A stretch of 64,000 nucleotides of DNA from Bacteriovoracaceae bacterium (GTDB taxonomy: Bacteria; Bdellovibrionota; Bacteriovoracia; Bacteriovoracales; Bacteriovoracaceae): the NCBI GenBank assembly GCA_016786485.1, contig JAEUWD010000057.1:1-64000 (forward strand). Direction: 5' to 3'. The notes below the pieces were generated by a model. It saw only the letters and a program-made list of their open reading frames with translations, made no database searches and was not told the DNA's origin. This document shows positions 34,542-43,494 of this stretch, in pieces (the stretch's first letter is position 1; each line of letters opens with the position of its first letter). The translations under genes were made by a program, and so were the position numbers.

Positions 34542-37221
34542 TGATTCATATCAAACAACATTTCAAGACCTCATTCAAAATATTGAATTATCAAGAAAAG
34601 GCTTTCAAGCTTCTGGTTCAGACAGCGAGGCTTTGCGTTCAACCGCAGATGCCGTTTTCGTTTTAGAAGCTTATCGTGACATTTATGAAAGTTACTTGAA
34701 GCTTACTACCGAGTTTCCTTCCATGGATGTTTTGGTAGAAAGAGATTTTGGCCATCCCAAAGAAATTTTTGAACGTGAATTTATGTTGGAAACTGCTTTT
34801 ATCGCGGATTCGATGTTTCCTATTTCAGAAAATTTTCCGATTGAACAAGACAGTGTTTTTAGCCAAGAATTGGTGAATTCCTATAAAAAAGCTTTTGCTG
34901 ATTGGTGTGTTGTAAAACGCGACTTCCATATTGAGACTCAAAAATTACTCAAAGAAAACTTTACGCTTAAGCTGGCCCAGCCGGATTTAAGCTGTCAGTG
35001 TTTTTCTTGTCTCGGTGATTTTCGTTCCAAGGTTCGTGATTCAGTCATGTCTGAGCATACGGAGCTAATGGAAAAATTAGAAGAAGAAATCTACGAGAAA
35101 ATTGTTTCGTCACGAATTAATCAAATTAGTGACCGGGTAGCAGAATATCGTAAACAAATGGATAAATCGCTGACGAATCTTCGCTATCGCTTGCGTCGTG
35201 GTTCGCTTAAAAAACTTGATCAAGAAATTCGAGATCTTTTTAAATCGAAATTTGATTTAAACTCTAAAGTGGGACAGGTCTATCGTGAAAAATTGATTTC
35301 ATTTTTCAATTCTTTATTAGTTGAGCATGGGCATAAACCCGAAATGATCACAGAAGAAGAGTATCAACGCTTCCTTGGACAAATGGGTGTTGGGATTTGG
35401 AAGGGCGAAGCTGTTCTTCGTAAAGAATTTGAAAAATTTTTAAAATCTATTTTAACTTTTAAACGTAAAGATATTTCTTCGAACATCTTAAAAGATTACC
35501 TTGGACAGTTCTGGCTTCACTCTGAAGCTCGGACCATAAATCGAAAAATTATTTATCACATGGGTCCAACCAACTCAGGGAAAACCTATCATGCTATTCA
35601 AGCGCTGTGCGAGGCGAAGTCGGGTTGTTACCTTGCGCCGCTTAGACTACTGGCCAGTGAGCTCTACGATACGATGAATGCTAAAGGTGTGAAGACGACA
35701 CTCTTGACCGGTGAAGAAGTTATTAAGGTGCCAGACGCCACTCACTTTTCTTCGACCATCGAGATGGCACGATTAAATGAAGATTTTGATTGCTGTGTTA
35801 TCGATGAAATCCAGATGATTTCTGATCCTCAGCGTGGCTGGGCCTGGACGCGTGCGCTAGTAAATATTAAAGCGCCTGAAATTCATATTTGTGGTGATCC
35901 TAGCGTTTTCAAGATGATTGAAGAATTGACGAAGTTAACTGGTGATACGCTCGAGATTAAAAATTATACTCGCATGACTGAACTCAAAATTATGGATAAA
36001 ACCATCAATCTTTCGGCTTTAAATCGTTCGGACGCGTTGATTGTTTTTTCACGTAGAAATGCGCTTAAATATAAAGCCGATTTAGAAGATCTCGATTTTA
36101 AAGTTTCAGTTGTTTATGGTCGTCTAAGTCCGGAAGTTCGACGCGAACAAGCTCGTAAGTTTGATGAAGGTGAAACCGATATCATGGTTGCGACTGATGC
36201 AATCGCGATGGGAATGAATCTTCCGATTAAAAGAATTATTTTTAGCTCACTCACTAAACACGTCGATAATAAAGAAATTGAAATTACTCCAAGTGAAATT
36301 AAGCAGATTGCTGGACGAGCGGGACGTTACAAGCGTTTCCCTGTTGGTGAAGTCACTTGTTTGAGCCGAGTTGAACATGGAATTGAAGATGTTCGAAATG
36401 CGCTGGCGATGGAGTTACAGCAAAAAACCATGGTTATGGTTGGACCTGACTTAGATATTTTCTCGCGAGTCAACAAAGCGCTAGAAGATAATGCGCTACC
36501 AGCACTTAGTCTTCCTGAATTTTTACGACTTTTTAATGCGATGACATTCATTAAGCCGTTCTACTGTGTTGATCTGAAGGAAATGATTGAACTGGCGGAA
36601 ATGGTAGAGGAAGCAGATAGCGAAGGTCATTTAACTTCTGCCGAGGTTTTTGGCTTTACATGTGCACCAGTTAATCTTGGTTTGATTGAACATGTGCAAT
36701 ACTATATTTGGATTCTAAATGGTTATGTGACTGAGAAGCCGATTGAAAATGAAGATATTGAAGTGGAGTCAGATAATATTGATTACCTTGAAACGGCCAT
36801 TAAGTGTGTCGAACTTTATCAGTGGCTGGCTCGTCACTTTGATGGAAAGAATTTTCAGTTCGAAGAAGAGCAACTTCTCCACAATAAAACCCAAGCTATC
36901 GAGCGCTTAAACGAATTACTTTCTGATAAAATTGCCCGTTATTGCTCAAGCTGTAGTGTTCAGTTGCCAGATAAGCATGAATTTAATATTTGTGAAAATT
37001 GCTTTGGCGAAAAGAAAAAAAGTTATCGTCGCGGGCCATCGGATAGAGGTGGACGTGATAACCGTGAACACCGCGGTGATCGATCGCGTAATGACCGAAA
37101 TGATCGTAATGAATCACGTTCGAGTAATAAGCCAAATAATAATCGGGGACCACGCAGTGAGAACCGTTTTGAGAAAAAAAGCAAAGGACCAAAGGCCAAT
37201 GCTTTCAAAAAATTTCGTTAA
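34531..37221 (+). CDS. SUV3-like DExH RNA helicase with zinc ribbon and basic tail
   Basis: An 896-residue helicase related to mitochondrial SUV3 (RNA turnover). Walker A 'GPTNSGKT' is at 345-352, 'DEIQMISD' (DExH) at 425-432 and 'IKQIAGRAGRYKR' (motif VI) near 590; an N-terminal helical region of about 340 residues precedes them. A C-terminal zinc ribbon (C805, C808, then CENC near 822-825) is followed by an Arg/Asn/Gly-rich tail. A Cys cluster 'CQCFSC' is near residue 153. The start is TTG at 34531, ten bases after AAAGG, because a stop lies just upstream; the next in-frame ATG is 34723. Confidence 0.85.
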   Translation: MLTPDSYQTTFQDLIQNIELSRKGFQASGSDSEALRSTADAVFVLEAYRDIYESYLKLTTEFPSMDVLVERDFGHPKEIFEREFMLETAFIADSMFPISENFPIEQDSVFSQELVNSYKKAFADWCVVKRDFHIETQKLLKENFTLKLAQPDLSCQCFSCLGDFRSKVRDSVMSEHTELMEKLEEEIYEKIVSSRINQISDRVAEYRKQMDKSLTNLRYRLRRGSLKKLDQEIRDLFKSKFDLNSKVGQVYREKLISFFNSLLVEHGHKPEMITEEEYQRFLGQMGVGIWKGEAVLRKEFEKFLKSILTFKRKDISSNILKDYLGQFWLHSEARTINRKIIYHMGPTNSGKTYHAIQALCEAKSGCYLAPLRLLASELYDTMNAKGVKTTLLTGEEVIKVPDATHFSSTIEMARLNEDFDCCVIDEIQMISDPQRGWAWTRALVNIKAPEIHICGDPSVFKMIEELTKLTGDTLEIKNYTRMTELKIMDKTINLSALNRSDALIVFSRRNALKYKADLEDLDFKVSVVYGRLSPEVRREQARKFDEGETDIMVATDAIAMGMNLPIKRIIFSSLTKHVDNKEIEITPSEIKQIAGRAGRYKRFPVGEVTCLSRVEHGIEDVRNALAMELQQKTMVMVGPDLDIFSRVNKALEDNALPALSLPEFLRLFNAMTFIKPFYCVDLKEMIELAEMVEEADSEGHLTSAEVFGFTCAPVNLGLIEHVQYYIWILNGYVTEKPIENEDIEVESDNIDYLETAIKCVELYQWLARHFDGKNFQFEEEQLLHNKTQAIERLNELLSDKIARYCSSCSVQLPDKHEFNICENCFGEKKKSYRRGPSDRGGRDNREHRGDRSRNDRNDRNESRSSNKPNNNRGPRSENRFEKKSKGPKANAFKKFR

Positions 37222-37782
37222 TTAGATAGTTTTCTGCGCCTTAAAGTAAGGGCTCGTATTTTCAACCCAGCTAACAATTTGTTCATTACCATTATAACAA
37301 TTGTTTAATTTATCCGTTTCATTTTTGGCATTAGCACAAGCTTCTCTGTCATGACTTACCATGCTTCCACATTTTTTCATGAACTCAGGAATAAGAGCAT
37401 TATACTGCAAACTCAAATTGGTAAGAGCGATTTGCATAATCTGTACTTGTTTTTGTTGATCTTTCTGTTCATCCAACATCTGTACGACTTTGCTCATATA
37501 ATTGATAGTCATGACATCAACTTTATGGTCAAAAACTGGTGCAATACTTCTGAAATCAACCAGTGATTTTTGGTCTGCTTCTTTTTTACTAAATTCAGAT
37601 AGAGATTTATCTAAACGGTTTAAGCCACGGATGTATTGATTTTGTTCTTCAACGTCGAGTAATTTCTTCGACACCATGTCGAAAGCAATTTGTGAACATA
37701 CCAATGGAATCTGGGTCGGTTCAGCCGCTTTTCCGATGCTAAAAGTAAGAACGATCAATGTGAGCAAAATAAGTATTTTCAT
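37222..37782 (-). CDS. Hypothetical secreted protein, 186 aa
   Basis: Not recognised. The start is the ATG at 37782, with GGAG seven bases before and a signal peptide MKILILLTLIVLTFSIGKA; the frame continues upstream to 38019 but this would overlap the DUF455 gene and remove the signal peptide. Mature residues are helical and charged, with a few Cys (including CGSM, EACAN and NNCYNG) near the C-terminus. It may be a coiled-coil periplasmic protein. It is divergent from the DUF455 gene. Confidence 0.6.
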   Translation of the reverse strand: MKILILLTLIVLTFSIGKAAEPTQIPLVCSQIAFDMVSKKLLDVEEQNQYIRGLNRLDKSLSEFSKKEADQKSLVDFRSIAPVFDHKVDVMTINYMSKVVQMLDEQKDQQKQVQIMQIALTNLSLQYNALIPEFMKKCGSMVSHDREACANAKNETDKLNNCYNGNEQIVSWVENTSPYFKAQKTI

Positions 37783-37856
37783 CTGTTTCTCCAACGCCGA
37801 CTCATCATAGAGCAAAAAGCGATCCACATCTATGGTTAGTGTAGAGAATCCTTCGT

Positions 37857-37880
37857 GTGTCAAAAAGTTAGACACTTTTT
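37857..37880. repeat. Nested inverted repeats in the divergent gap before DUF455
   Basis: GTGTC (37857-37861) and GACAC (37871-37875), and inside them AAAAAGT (37862-37868) and ACTTTTT (37874-37880), give two overlapping inverted repeats ending in a T-run. They sit midway in the 216-base gap between two divergent genes and may be an operator or a terminator. No promoter could be firmly placed in this gap. Confidence 0.4.
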
Positions 37881-37998
37881 CTCTTGAAAGCTGAGGTAAC
37901 TCCCTGAAAGTGCGTTCCCAAGATCGAAAAAAAGGGTCTAAAACGATGGTTGAGCTGAGGCGGCCGTGGTAGAGATATGACCCTAGTGAGGTGTCAAA

Positions 37999-38835
37999 AT
38001 GCAGTCTTGGGCGAAACAATTGCTCTTGGGTGGGGATTTAAGCGATAAGCTACAGGCCCCCTATGAGATGGATTTCGAGCAGAAAAGCGAACTGCTGACT
38101 CTACCTCAAGCTCCAGGTCGTATTGATAAGTATAAGTTTGTGACAAAATCACGGGATAAATTTCCAAAGCCTCAGCACCTGCATCAAGACAGCGCTAAAG
38201 GCAAAGCCTTACACGCTTTTGCTAATCACGAATTGCTTGCCATTGAGATGATGGCAGCGACTCTACTTATGTTTCCTCATGAGAATGACGAACATAAGAA
38301 GATTAAGAAAGGTATTATCCAAGCGATTCAAGATGAACAGAAACATTTAAGCCTTTATATCGCGAGAATGAATGAACTCGGTTTTGAATTCGGTGATTTT
38401 CACTTAAATGATTTCTTTTGGCGCCAGATGGGTTCGATTCAAAACATTCATCAATATTTAGCGGTGATGTCGTTAACTTTCGAAGCGGCCAATTTAGATT
38501 TTTCTTATTTTTACGCCCAACTATTTAAAGAAATTGGTGATGAAAAAACGGCGGCGATTATGCAAACCGTTTACGAAGATGAGATTTCTCATGTGGCCCT
38601 CGGTAGTCATTTTCTTGGTCGCTGGAAAGGCGATAAAAAACTTTGGGATTATTATCAAGAAATACTACCGTGGCCCATAACTCCAGCTCGCGCTAAGGGT
38701 TTAGTTTTTCATGCTGATAGTCGTTTGCAAGCTGGTCTCGACGCTGATTTTGTGGATAATCTCAAAAATTATCGAGGCGATTTTCAAGTGACGAAAAGAA
38801 AACAGTGGGAAGTTGATGCAAGCTTATCGAGTTAA
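37999..38835 (+). CDS. DUF455 ferritin-like protein
   Basis: A 278-residue helical protein of the DUF455 ferritin-like group, related to MiaE-type di-iron enzymes. The candidate metal ligands are spaced as in di-iron four-helix bundles: Glu83 in 'NHELLAIE', Glu113 and His116 in 'DEQKH', Glu162 in 'FEAANLD', and Glu195/His198 in 'YEDEISH'. Such proteins can be oxygenases or oxidases; the substrate is unknown. The ATG has GAGG eight bases before. It overlaps the ATP-grasp gene by 20 bases. Confidence 0.82.
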   Translation: MQSWAKQLLLGGDLSDKLQAPYEMDFEQKSELLTLPQAPGRIDKYKFVTKSRDKFPKPQHLHQDSAKGKALHAFANHELLAIEMMAATLLMFPHENDEHKKIKKGIIQAIQDEQKHLSLYIARMNELGFEFGDFHLNDFFWRQMGSIQNIHQYLAVMSLTFEAANLDFSYFYAQLFKEIGDEKTAAIMQTVYEDEISHVALGSHFLGRWKGDKKLWDYYQEILPWPITPARAKGLVFHADSRLQAGLDADFVDNLKNYRGDFQVTKRKQWEVDASLSS

Positions 38836-39751
38836 TATCGATTACGAATATTTTCTTTTTGATCCGCACTATCAGGCCAGCACGGCCAAATATCAGAAAA
38901 TGATTGAAGAGTGGGAATATATCTATTGGTACTGCGATAATTCTGGAACTTTATTAACTCAGAAAAATTACCCGACCATCGAATTAAAAAAAATCGAAAA
39001 AATTATTAACGCCGAAGTGAAGCTGACTAAGCAGACGGACAAGGTGATTAATTGGTTTGGCGATACCACCAATAAAGAACTGATGCAGAAGTGCAACTCG
39101 CGGGTTTATAGCACGCAGTGGGCACTGAATGAAAACCTGCTCGACACTAATCAAACCAAAATTCTGCCAACGCTGCCAGAGGAATTGCCTGCGGGATATC
39201 TCATGAAAGAAGAAGGAGGATTTTCTGGCATGGGAATTCACCAGAGCTTAAAAAAATGTCGGCCACCGGTGATTGTGGAACCTTACTATGAACGAACGGG
39301 AGATTTTTCAGTTCTTTTCATTGAAGGTAAGCCGCATTTTTATCAAAATAAAATTGATAATAAATTTCAGTATAAAGGTAGTGTGGTTAAAAACGCTCAG
39401 GCTTGGGAATTAAGAGACTTAGATTTATCCGATGAGCATAAGTCGATTGCTAGTGAAGTCTCACAAAAAATTTTTAAACATTATCATCAGATGAGTCCAC
39501 AAGCAGTTTGGGGTTATGATTTTTTTACTTATGAGCAAAATGGAAAAAGTAAAATTTATCCAGTGAACGAAGTGAATTTTCGTAAGACGCTGGGATACTT
39601 TTTTATAAAACTTTGTACCCATTTAGGTAAGAGTGCTGAAGGTGCCCAATTAGTTTTCGAGACAGCTCACATTCCCAAAAATTTCTCAGGGGAGATAGTG
39701 TCAGTTTCACCGAAGGCCAATAAATTTCAATTATCACTGCTTTTGACTTGA
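38816..39751 (+). CDS. ATP-grasp-like ligase of unknown substrate
   Basis: A 311-residue protein with ATP-grasp features: 'YLMKEEGGFSGMGI' as the nucleotide loop, 'VIVEPYYERTGDFSVLFIEG' (split motif) for the next strands, and 'KIYPVNEVNFRKT' with the metal-binding Glu and Asn. The start is the ATG at 38816 (GGGAAG before it); a TTG at 38813 is also in frame. No known ligase is matched. It starts inside the DUF455 gene, so the ferritin-like oxidase and this ligase are made together, like a two-step modification enzyme pair. Confidence 0.72.
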   Translation: MQAYRVNIDYEYFLFDPHYQASTAKYQKMIEEWEYIYWYCDNSGTLLTQKNYPTIELKKIEKIINAEVKLTKQTDKVINWFGDTTNKELMQKCNSRVYSTQWALNENLLDTNQTKILPTLPEELPAGYLMKEEGGFSGMGIHQSLKKCRPPVIVEPYYERTGDFSVLFIEGKPHFYQNKIDNKFQYKGSVVKNAQAWELRDLDLSDEHKSIASEVSQKIFKHYHQMSPQAVWGYDFFTYEQNGKSKIYPVNEVNFRKTLGYFFIKLCTHLGKSAEGAQLVFETAHIPKNFSGEIVSVSPKANKFQLSLLLT

Positions 39752-40350
39752 TGTTTTTTGTTCAATTCGAGCACGAATTTCCCCAATACGTTCTCATCGT
39801 CGCCTAAAATAAAAACACTATCCGGTAACTCATGCACTAAAACAATATTATTGGTTTGGTCTTTGGTTTCACTTTCAACTTCTTTTAAAAAATCATTGGC
39901 ACGTTTTTGTTCTAACTTAACGACGGGGTAGTCTTTGTTTTTAAAAAGAGTTTTTCGTATTTGGGGTTGATGAATATGAAAAATAAATTTGATATTCTCC
40001 AAAGCTTGGTAGATAGCGTAATGAACAAAGACATGTTCTGGAGGGGCGACCGAACCCTCGACTAGTATTTTCATTTTTTTTACATCGACTTCGGTGATTT
40101 TGGTATAGTGCTCACGTTTTAAATTCGGTAGTCCGCCAGTTTGTTCACCAGTAATAATAAAATGTTCACTATCGGTCACGTCACGACGAGAGAGTTCACC
40201 ATAGCTGAGTTTATCAATCGGGGATTCGCCTAGTAATTTTATTTTATGAAATAAAACCCGCCACTTTTCGAGTGAATGAATAATATGATTCTCAGGGCCT
40301 GAAGTTTTTTTTATTTGATAATTAAATTTTGGAGGTTCTTTATGTTTCAT
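39727..40350 (-). CDS. Class II aldolase/adducin-family protein
   Basis: A 207-residue protein with the class II aldolase fold: 'YGELSRRD' at the GNLS-like position, 'FIITGEQTGG' at the phosphate loop, 'PEHVFVHYAIYQA' and 'IFHIHQPQ' giving the zinc-binding His residues. Members cleave or epimerise sugar phosphates, or make methylthioribulose phosphate dehydratase (MtnB). Substitutions in the G-N-L-S and P-S-S-E motifs weaken any precise claim. The 3' end overlaps the ATP-grasp gene by 25 bases. Confidence 0.78.
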   Translation of the reverse strand: MKHKEPPKFNYQIKKTSGPENHIIHSLEKWRVLFHKIKLLGESPIDKLSYGELSRRDVTDSEHFIITGEQTGGLPNLKREHYTKITEVDVKKMKILVEGSVAPPEHVFVHYAIYQALENIKFIFHIHQPQIRKTLFKNKDYPVVKLEQKRANDFLKEVESETKDQTNNIVLVHELPDSVFILGDDENVLGKFVLELNKKHQVKSSDN

Positions 40351-40403
40351 ATTTGAAATTTACTCTGCCGATAAATGAACAACTAGTATAAAATGATAAT
40401 AAC

Positions 40404-41474
40404 ATGAACGATTTAATTGCGGATATTGAAAAAAAGGTCAAAGAATTTTTAAAGCAGGTTCCTTTCCTGAATAACCTGGTTTTTGGCAAAAATACCGAAG
40501 CAGATTCGTCAGAAGATCAAGCTGGCAATGAAGGTGCTGGCGATAAAACTTCTGTTTCTAGGGTCAATGTTCTTGCCAATGCTCAAGAAGAAGCGGGCCC
40601 TGACGGAGAAAAACCAAAATTCAAGTTAAAGCGTGTGCATATTATTGCATTAGGGATTATTGCTTATTTACTAGTCGATGATCAGTTATTAAATTTTAAT
40701 CCACCACCAACTGATCCGGCCCAAGCTAAAAAGATTGAAGAGCAAAATTTGGCGAAAATTAAAGCGGCGATTGATAAAATACCTGAAGCAAAACCTATTG
40801 TGCAAGCTCCAGCTCCTGTGGAAAAAGTGGAAGTGGCACCACCAGCAGTAGTAGAAACTCCGGTAGCAGAACCGGAGCAAGCTCCTGTGGTGGAAGAAAC
40901 AGCGCCGGTCGAAGAAGTGGCGATTGAAACACCAGGAAATTTTACCGAACCAGAAATCGTAGGAACTGAAACGATTGAAATTTCAGAAACGCTTCCGACT
41001 GAAACAGAAACAATTGAAACACCGACAGAACCTGTAATAAGTGCTGATGTAACTGAACCAACAATGGAAACGGAAACACCAGTAGCTGAAGAAGTTGTAA
41101 GCACAGAAGAGCTCGGTCAAAGCGAAGGAAGTGTGAGTGATGTGACACCTCCGCAAAACGTAACCGAAGATATTTTAGAAGATCTTGAAAACCAGTTTAG
41201 CCAGAAAACCCAAGATCGTAATGAGAAACTCTTCTACAGTATTCCTCGTTATGAATTCATAGGTCGTGGTTTGGTTTATAGTTGCACTGGTAAGCACTGG
41301 GCCTGTGTGAACGCAGAAAACTACGGTAAATGTGAAAAGAATTACAACTTTTTAAAGAATATTGATCGCTCCAAAGAGTGCTATCCAGCTGAAGTCTATG
41401 CGACAAATGAAGATTGCTCTACTGCTCAACAAAGCAAAGTCGATTCTACGCCCAAGTATGAATTTTGCCAGTAA
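40404..41474 (+). CDS. Inner-membrane protein with Pro/Glu spacer and Cys-rich domain
   Basis: Not recognised, 356 residues. The N-terminal 75 residues are charged; 'HIIALGIIAYLLVDDQL' (about 76-92) is the single membrane helix. About 160 residues rich in Pro, Glu, Val and Thr follow, like the TonB spacer that spans the periplasm. The last 75 residues contain six Cys (SC, AC, KC, EC, DC, FC), an even number fit for three disulfides. No ribosome binding site is seen, but stops just upstream force this ATG. It ends four bases from the convergent HD-GYP gene. Confidence 0.65.
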   Translation: MNDLIADIEKKVKEFLKQVPFLNNLVFGKNTEADSSEDQAGNEGAGDKTSVSRVNVLANAQEEAGPDGEKPKFKLKRVHIIALGIIAYLLVDDQLLNFNPPPTDPAQAKKIEEQNLAKIKAAIDKIPEAKPIVQAPAPVEKVEVAPPAVVETPVAEPEQAPVVEETAPVEEVAIETPGNFTEPEIVGTETIEISETLPTETETIETPTEPVISADVTEPTMETETPVAEEVVSTEELGQSEGSVSDVTPPQNVTEDILEDLENQFSQKTQDRNEKLFYSIPRYEFIGRGLVYSCTGKHWACVNAENYGKCEKNYNFLKNIDRSKECYPAEVYATNEDCSTAQQSKVDSTPKYEFCQ

Positions 41475-41477
41475 AAA

Positions 41478-42203
41478 TTAAGCGGCTTTTTTGGTAAACT
41501 CTTCACCCATGACTGAAATATAGAAAGTTTCTTTGTTTTTCTCGTCTTCTTTTTTCATGCCTTCAATAAATTGCGGAACCATCGCTGGATCAAATTGTGA
41601 ACCTGCAAAATCTAATAATTCTTGGAAGGCCACTTCGTGACTAAGACCCTCACGATAAGGTCTTGTCGAAGTCATCGCATCGAAAGTATCAGCAATAAGA
41701 ATCACACGTGAGAAGAAAGGGATTTCTTCACCTTGAAGATTATCTGGATAGCCCTTCCCATCCCATCTTTCATGGTGATGGCGAGCATTGATAGAAATCT
41801 GTTCAAAGCCTTCAAAGCCATCAAGAATTTCTGCTGACTTCACTGGGTGCTGTTTCATGATTTGAAATTCTTCTTCAGTTAACCTGTCTTCTTTTAAAAG
41901 AATACGATCCGGCGTTCCGATTTTACCAATATCATGAAAAAGTGCAGAAAGTTGTAATTCATAAAGCTCAGAAGGAGTACAACCTAATTGTTTTCCTAGC
42001 ACTAGCGAGTAGTAAGTCACGCGCATACTATGGCCAAAGGTATAATGATCTTTACAGTCAAGAGCGTGTAAAATGGCCCGTGCTGCCATTTCATTTGCTT
42101 TCTTTTGCGCCTCCACGAGCTCCTCGATTTTATTGGCAAGACTCACCAGAAGCATGGCAAGGTTCGCAGGTGGCATCCATAGAACATTATTCTTTTTTTG
42201 CAT
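41478..42203 (-). CDS. HD-GYP domain cyclic-di-GMP phosphodiesterase
   Basis: Breaks down c-di-GMP; 241 residues from the ATG at 42203. The metal site is intact: HDIGK at 90-94, His119 in 'KQHP', 'RHHHERWDGKGYP' at 141-153, and 'ADTFDAMTSTRPY' nearby. There is no receiver domain; the N-terminus is a short coiled coil ('NKIEELVEAQKKANE'). The reading frame continues upstream toward 42413, so a longer N-terminus cannot be ruled out. It is divergent from the degenerate PP2C gene. Confidence 0.88.
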   Translation of the reverse strand: MQKKNNVLWMPPANLAMLLVSLANKIEELVEAQKKANEMAARAILHALDCKDHYTFGHSMRVTYYSLVLGKQLGCTPSELYELQLSALFHDIGKIGTPDRILLKEDRLTEEEFQIMKQHPVKSAEILDGFEGFEQISINARHHHERWDGKGYPDNLQGEEIPFFSRVILIADTFDAMTSTRPYREGLSHEVAFQELLDFAGSQFDPAMVPQFIEGMKKEDEKNKETFYISVMGEEFTKKAA

Positions 42204-42236
42204 AAAACTGCTATACTCTTCTAAATTCAATATATT

Positions 42237-42249
42237 GGGACAAAGTCCC
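42237..42249. repeat. 13-base palindrome between HD-GYP and PP2C-like genes
   Basis: GGGACAAAGTCCC is a perfect inverted repeat (5-base arms, AAA between) in the 121-base gap between two divergent signalling genes. Its position suits an operator controlling both. Confidence 0.35.
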
Positions 42250-42324
42250 TCTTGGACATCTCGGCTGTTTTGAGAAAAAATTAAAGATAAATATTTGAAA
42301 CCAATCGCAATTAAGGAAGTGTCG

Positions 42325-43494
42325 ATGTTAGTGGTTGACCCAAGTGATAAGTTAAACAGATTGTTAAGATATGTAAGTGATGAAAATCCTGATCTGGCGA
42401 CCAATTGGCACACGCTTTCGGCCCAAGAATTTGAAAAAGTTAGCTACACCGAACAAGCTGTTCTCATACAGTTTGGCCAGGAATGGAGCTACCAACTTAA
42501 TCAGCAACAGCTTATCGAAAAACTTGGCCAATTTAAAACGGTTGTCGTTTTTTATGAAAAGGCCCATATCCACCAACTTTTAGAGGATTTTCTTAGTAAA
42601 TTGGTGAAAAAATCCGGCAATATTATTGGGATGTTTGATATTCAAGCCAAGAATAATGAATATACGGTTCTTCTTAATATGCTTAAGTACCTTGGTCGTA
42701 GCGAAGCTCATGAGACGGCGAGTAAACGTGACCTGATCAAACTCAATAATGAAATTCAAGAGGTCACCGATTTCGTTAATACCGAATTAATTAAAATCAA
42801 AAAGATTCACGATAAAATTTATCCGCCGAAACTTTCCAACATCAAAGGTTTGAAACTGGTTTCAAAATATGAAGCCGGGATTTCATCGGGTGGAGAGTTT
42901 TTTGATGTCATTAAGGATAACCAAAAGATTATTTTTATTTTAAGCTCCTGTGATTCTTACCTTAAAACCTCATCACTCATGAGCTTGATTTCGGTTTTAA
43001 AAGAAAAGAGGCGCTTAGATGATGCCAGTCTCGTTGCTTTTGTGGCGAGCATTGAAAAGCAATTTGATTATCTAAGCCTTAAAGATACGGATAAGAACCA
43101 TTTGCTGCTGGCGGTAGTAAATCTTTCTAACTTTGAGTGTCTAATTCATAGTTTTGGCCGGTTTGGGATTATTAGCGATTTAAACGAGGGTATTTTTTAT
43201 GGCGAGGAGCTTAAGATATCCAAAATCAATATGGCACGGGCCACCCATAAACGGGTTCTGAGCCGCGGTGAAAAAATCTACATACTCTCACCAGGGATTA
43301 TAAATAATTGGAAGAGTTTGCATAAAGACGTTGATTTATCAATGTTTATCAAAGATCATATAGAAGTTCCTGAAGACGAACTGATGAGCGAATTGTTTTA
43401 TCAATTAAAGAAAAACTCAGCCAGTGAATTTTTAGATAAAGACTCTACCGTCGTGTGTATGGAGGTTGGTCAAAATGTCATTGCACAGATTTAG
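42325..43494 (+). CDS. SpoIIE/RsbU (PP2C)-like protein with lost catalytic residues
   Basis: A 389-residue protein, starting at the ATG at 42325, preceded by AAGGAAG; a TTG at 42295 is less likely. The first ~150 residues resemble a receiver-like region without an obvious phospho-acceptor. From about residue 150, 'YPPKLSNIKGLKLVSKYEAGISSGGEFFDVI' (in parts) follows the SpoIIE layout, but the metal-binding Asp of GGDFYD is Glu (GGEFFD), 'GDVSGHG' is 'SSCDSYLK', and the C-terminal 'DDxT' is absent. It probably binds partners rather than removing phosphate. Confidence 0.7.
   Translation: MLVVDPSDKLNRLLRYVSDENPDLATNWHTLSAQEFEKVSYTEQAVLIQFGQEWSYQLNQQQLIEKLGQFKTVVVFYEKAHIHQLLEDFLSKLVKKSGNIIGMFDIQAKNNEYTVLLNMLKYLGRSEAHETASKRDLIKLNNEIQEVTDFVNTELIKIKKIHDKIYPPKLSNIKGLKLVSKYEAGISSGGEFFDVIKDNQKIIFILSSCDSYLKTSSLMSLISVLKEKRRLDDASLVAFVASIEKQFDYLSLKDTDKNHLLLAVVNLSNFECLIHSFGRFGIISDLNEGIFYGEELKISKINMARATHKRVLSRGEKIYILSPGIINNWKSLHKDVDLSMFIKDHIEVPEDELMSELFYQLKKNSASEFLDKDSTVVCMEVGQNVIAQI

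Noticed and set aside
37783-38019. N-terminal extension of the 186-residue secreted protein up to 38019
   Set aside because: It would place 79 residues ahead of a clear signal peptide, cover the divergent promoter region and overlap the DUF455 start.
40682-41104. A Ser/Thr/Val/Gly-rich minus-strand frame of 140 codons
   Set aside because: It is the shadow of the Pro/Glu spacer of the plus-strand membrane protein, with low-complexity composition and no ribosome binding site.
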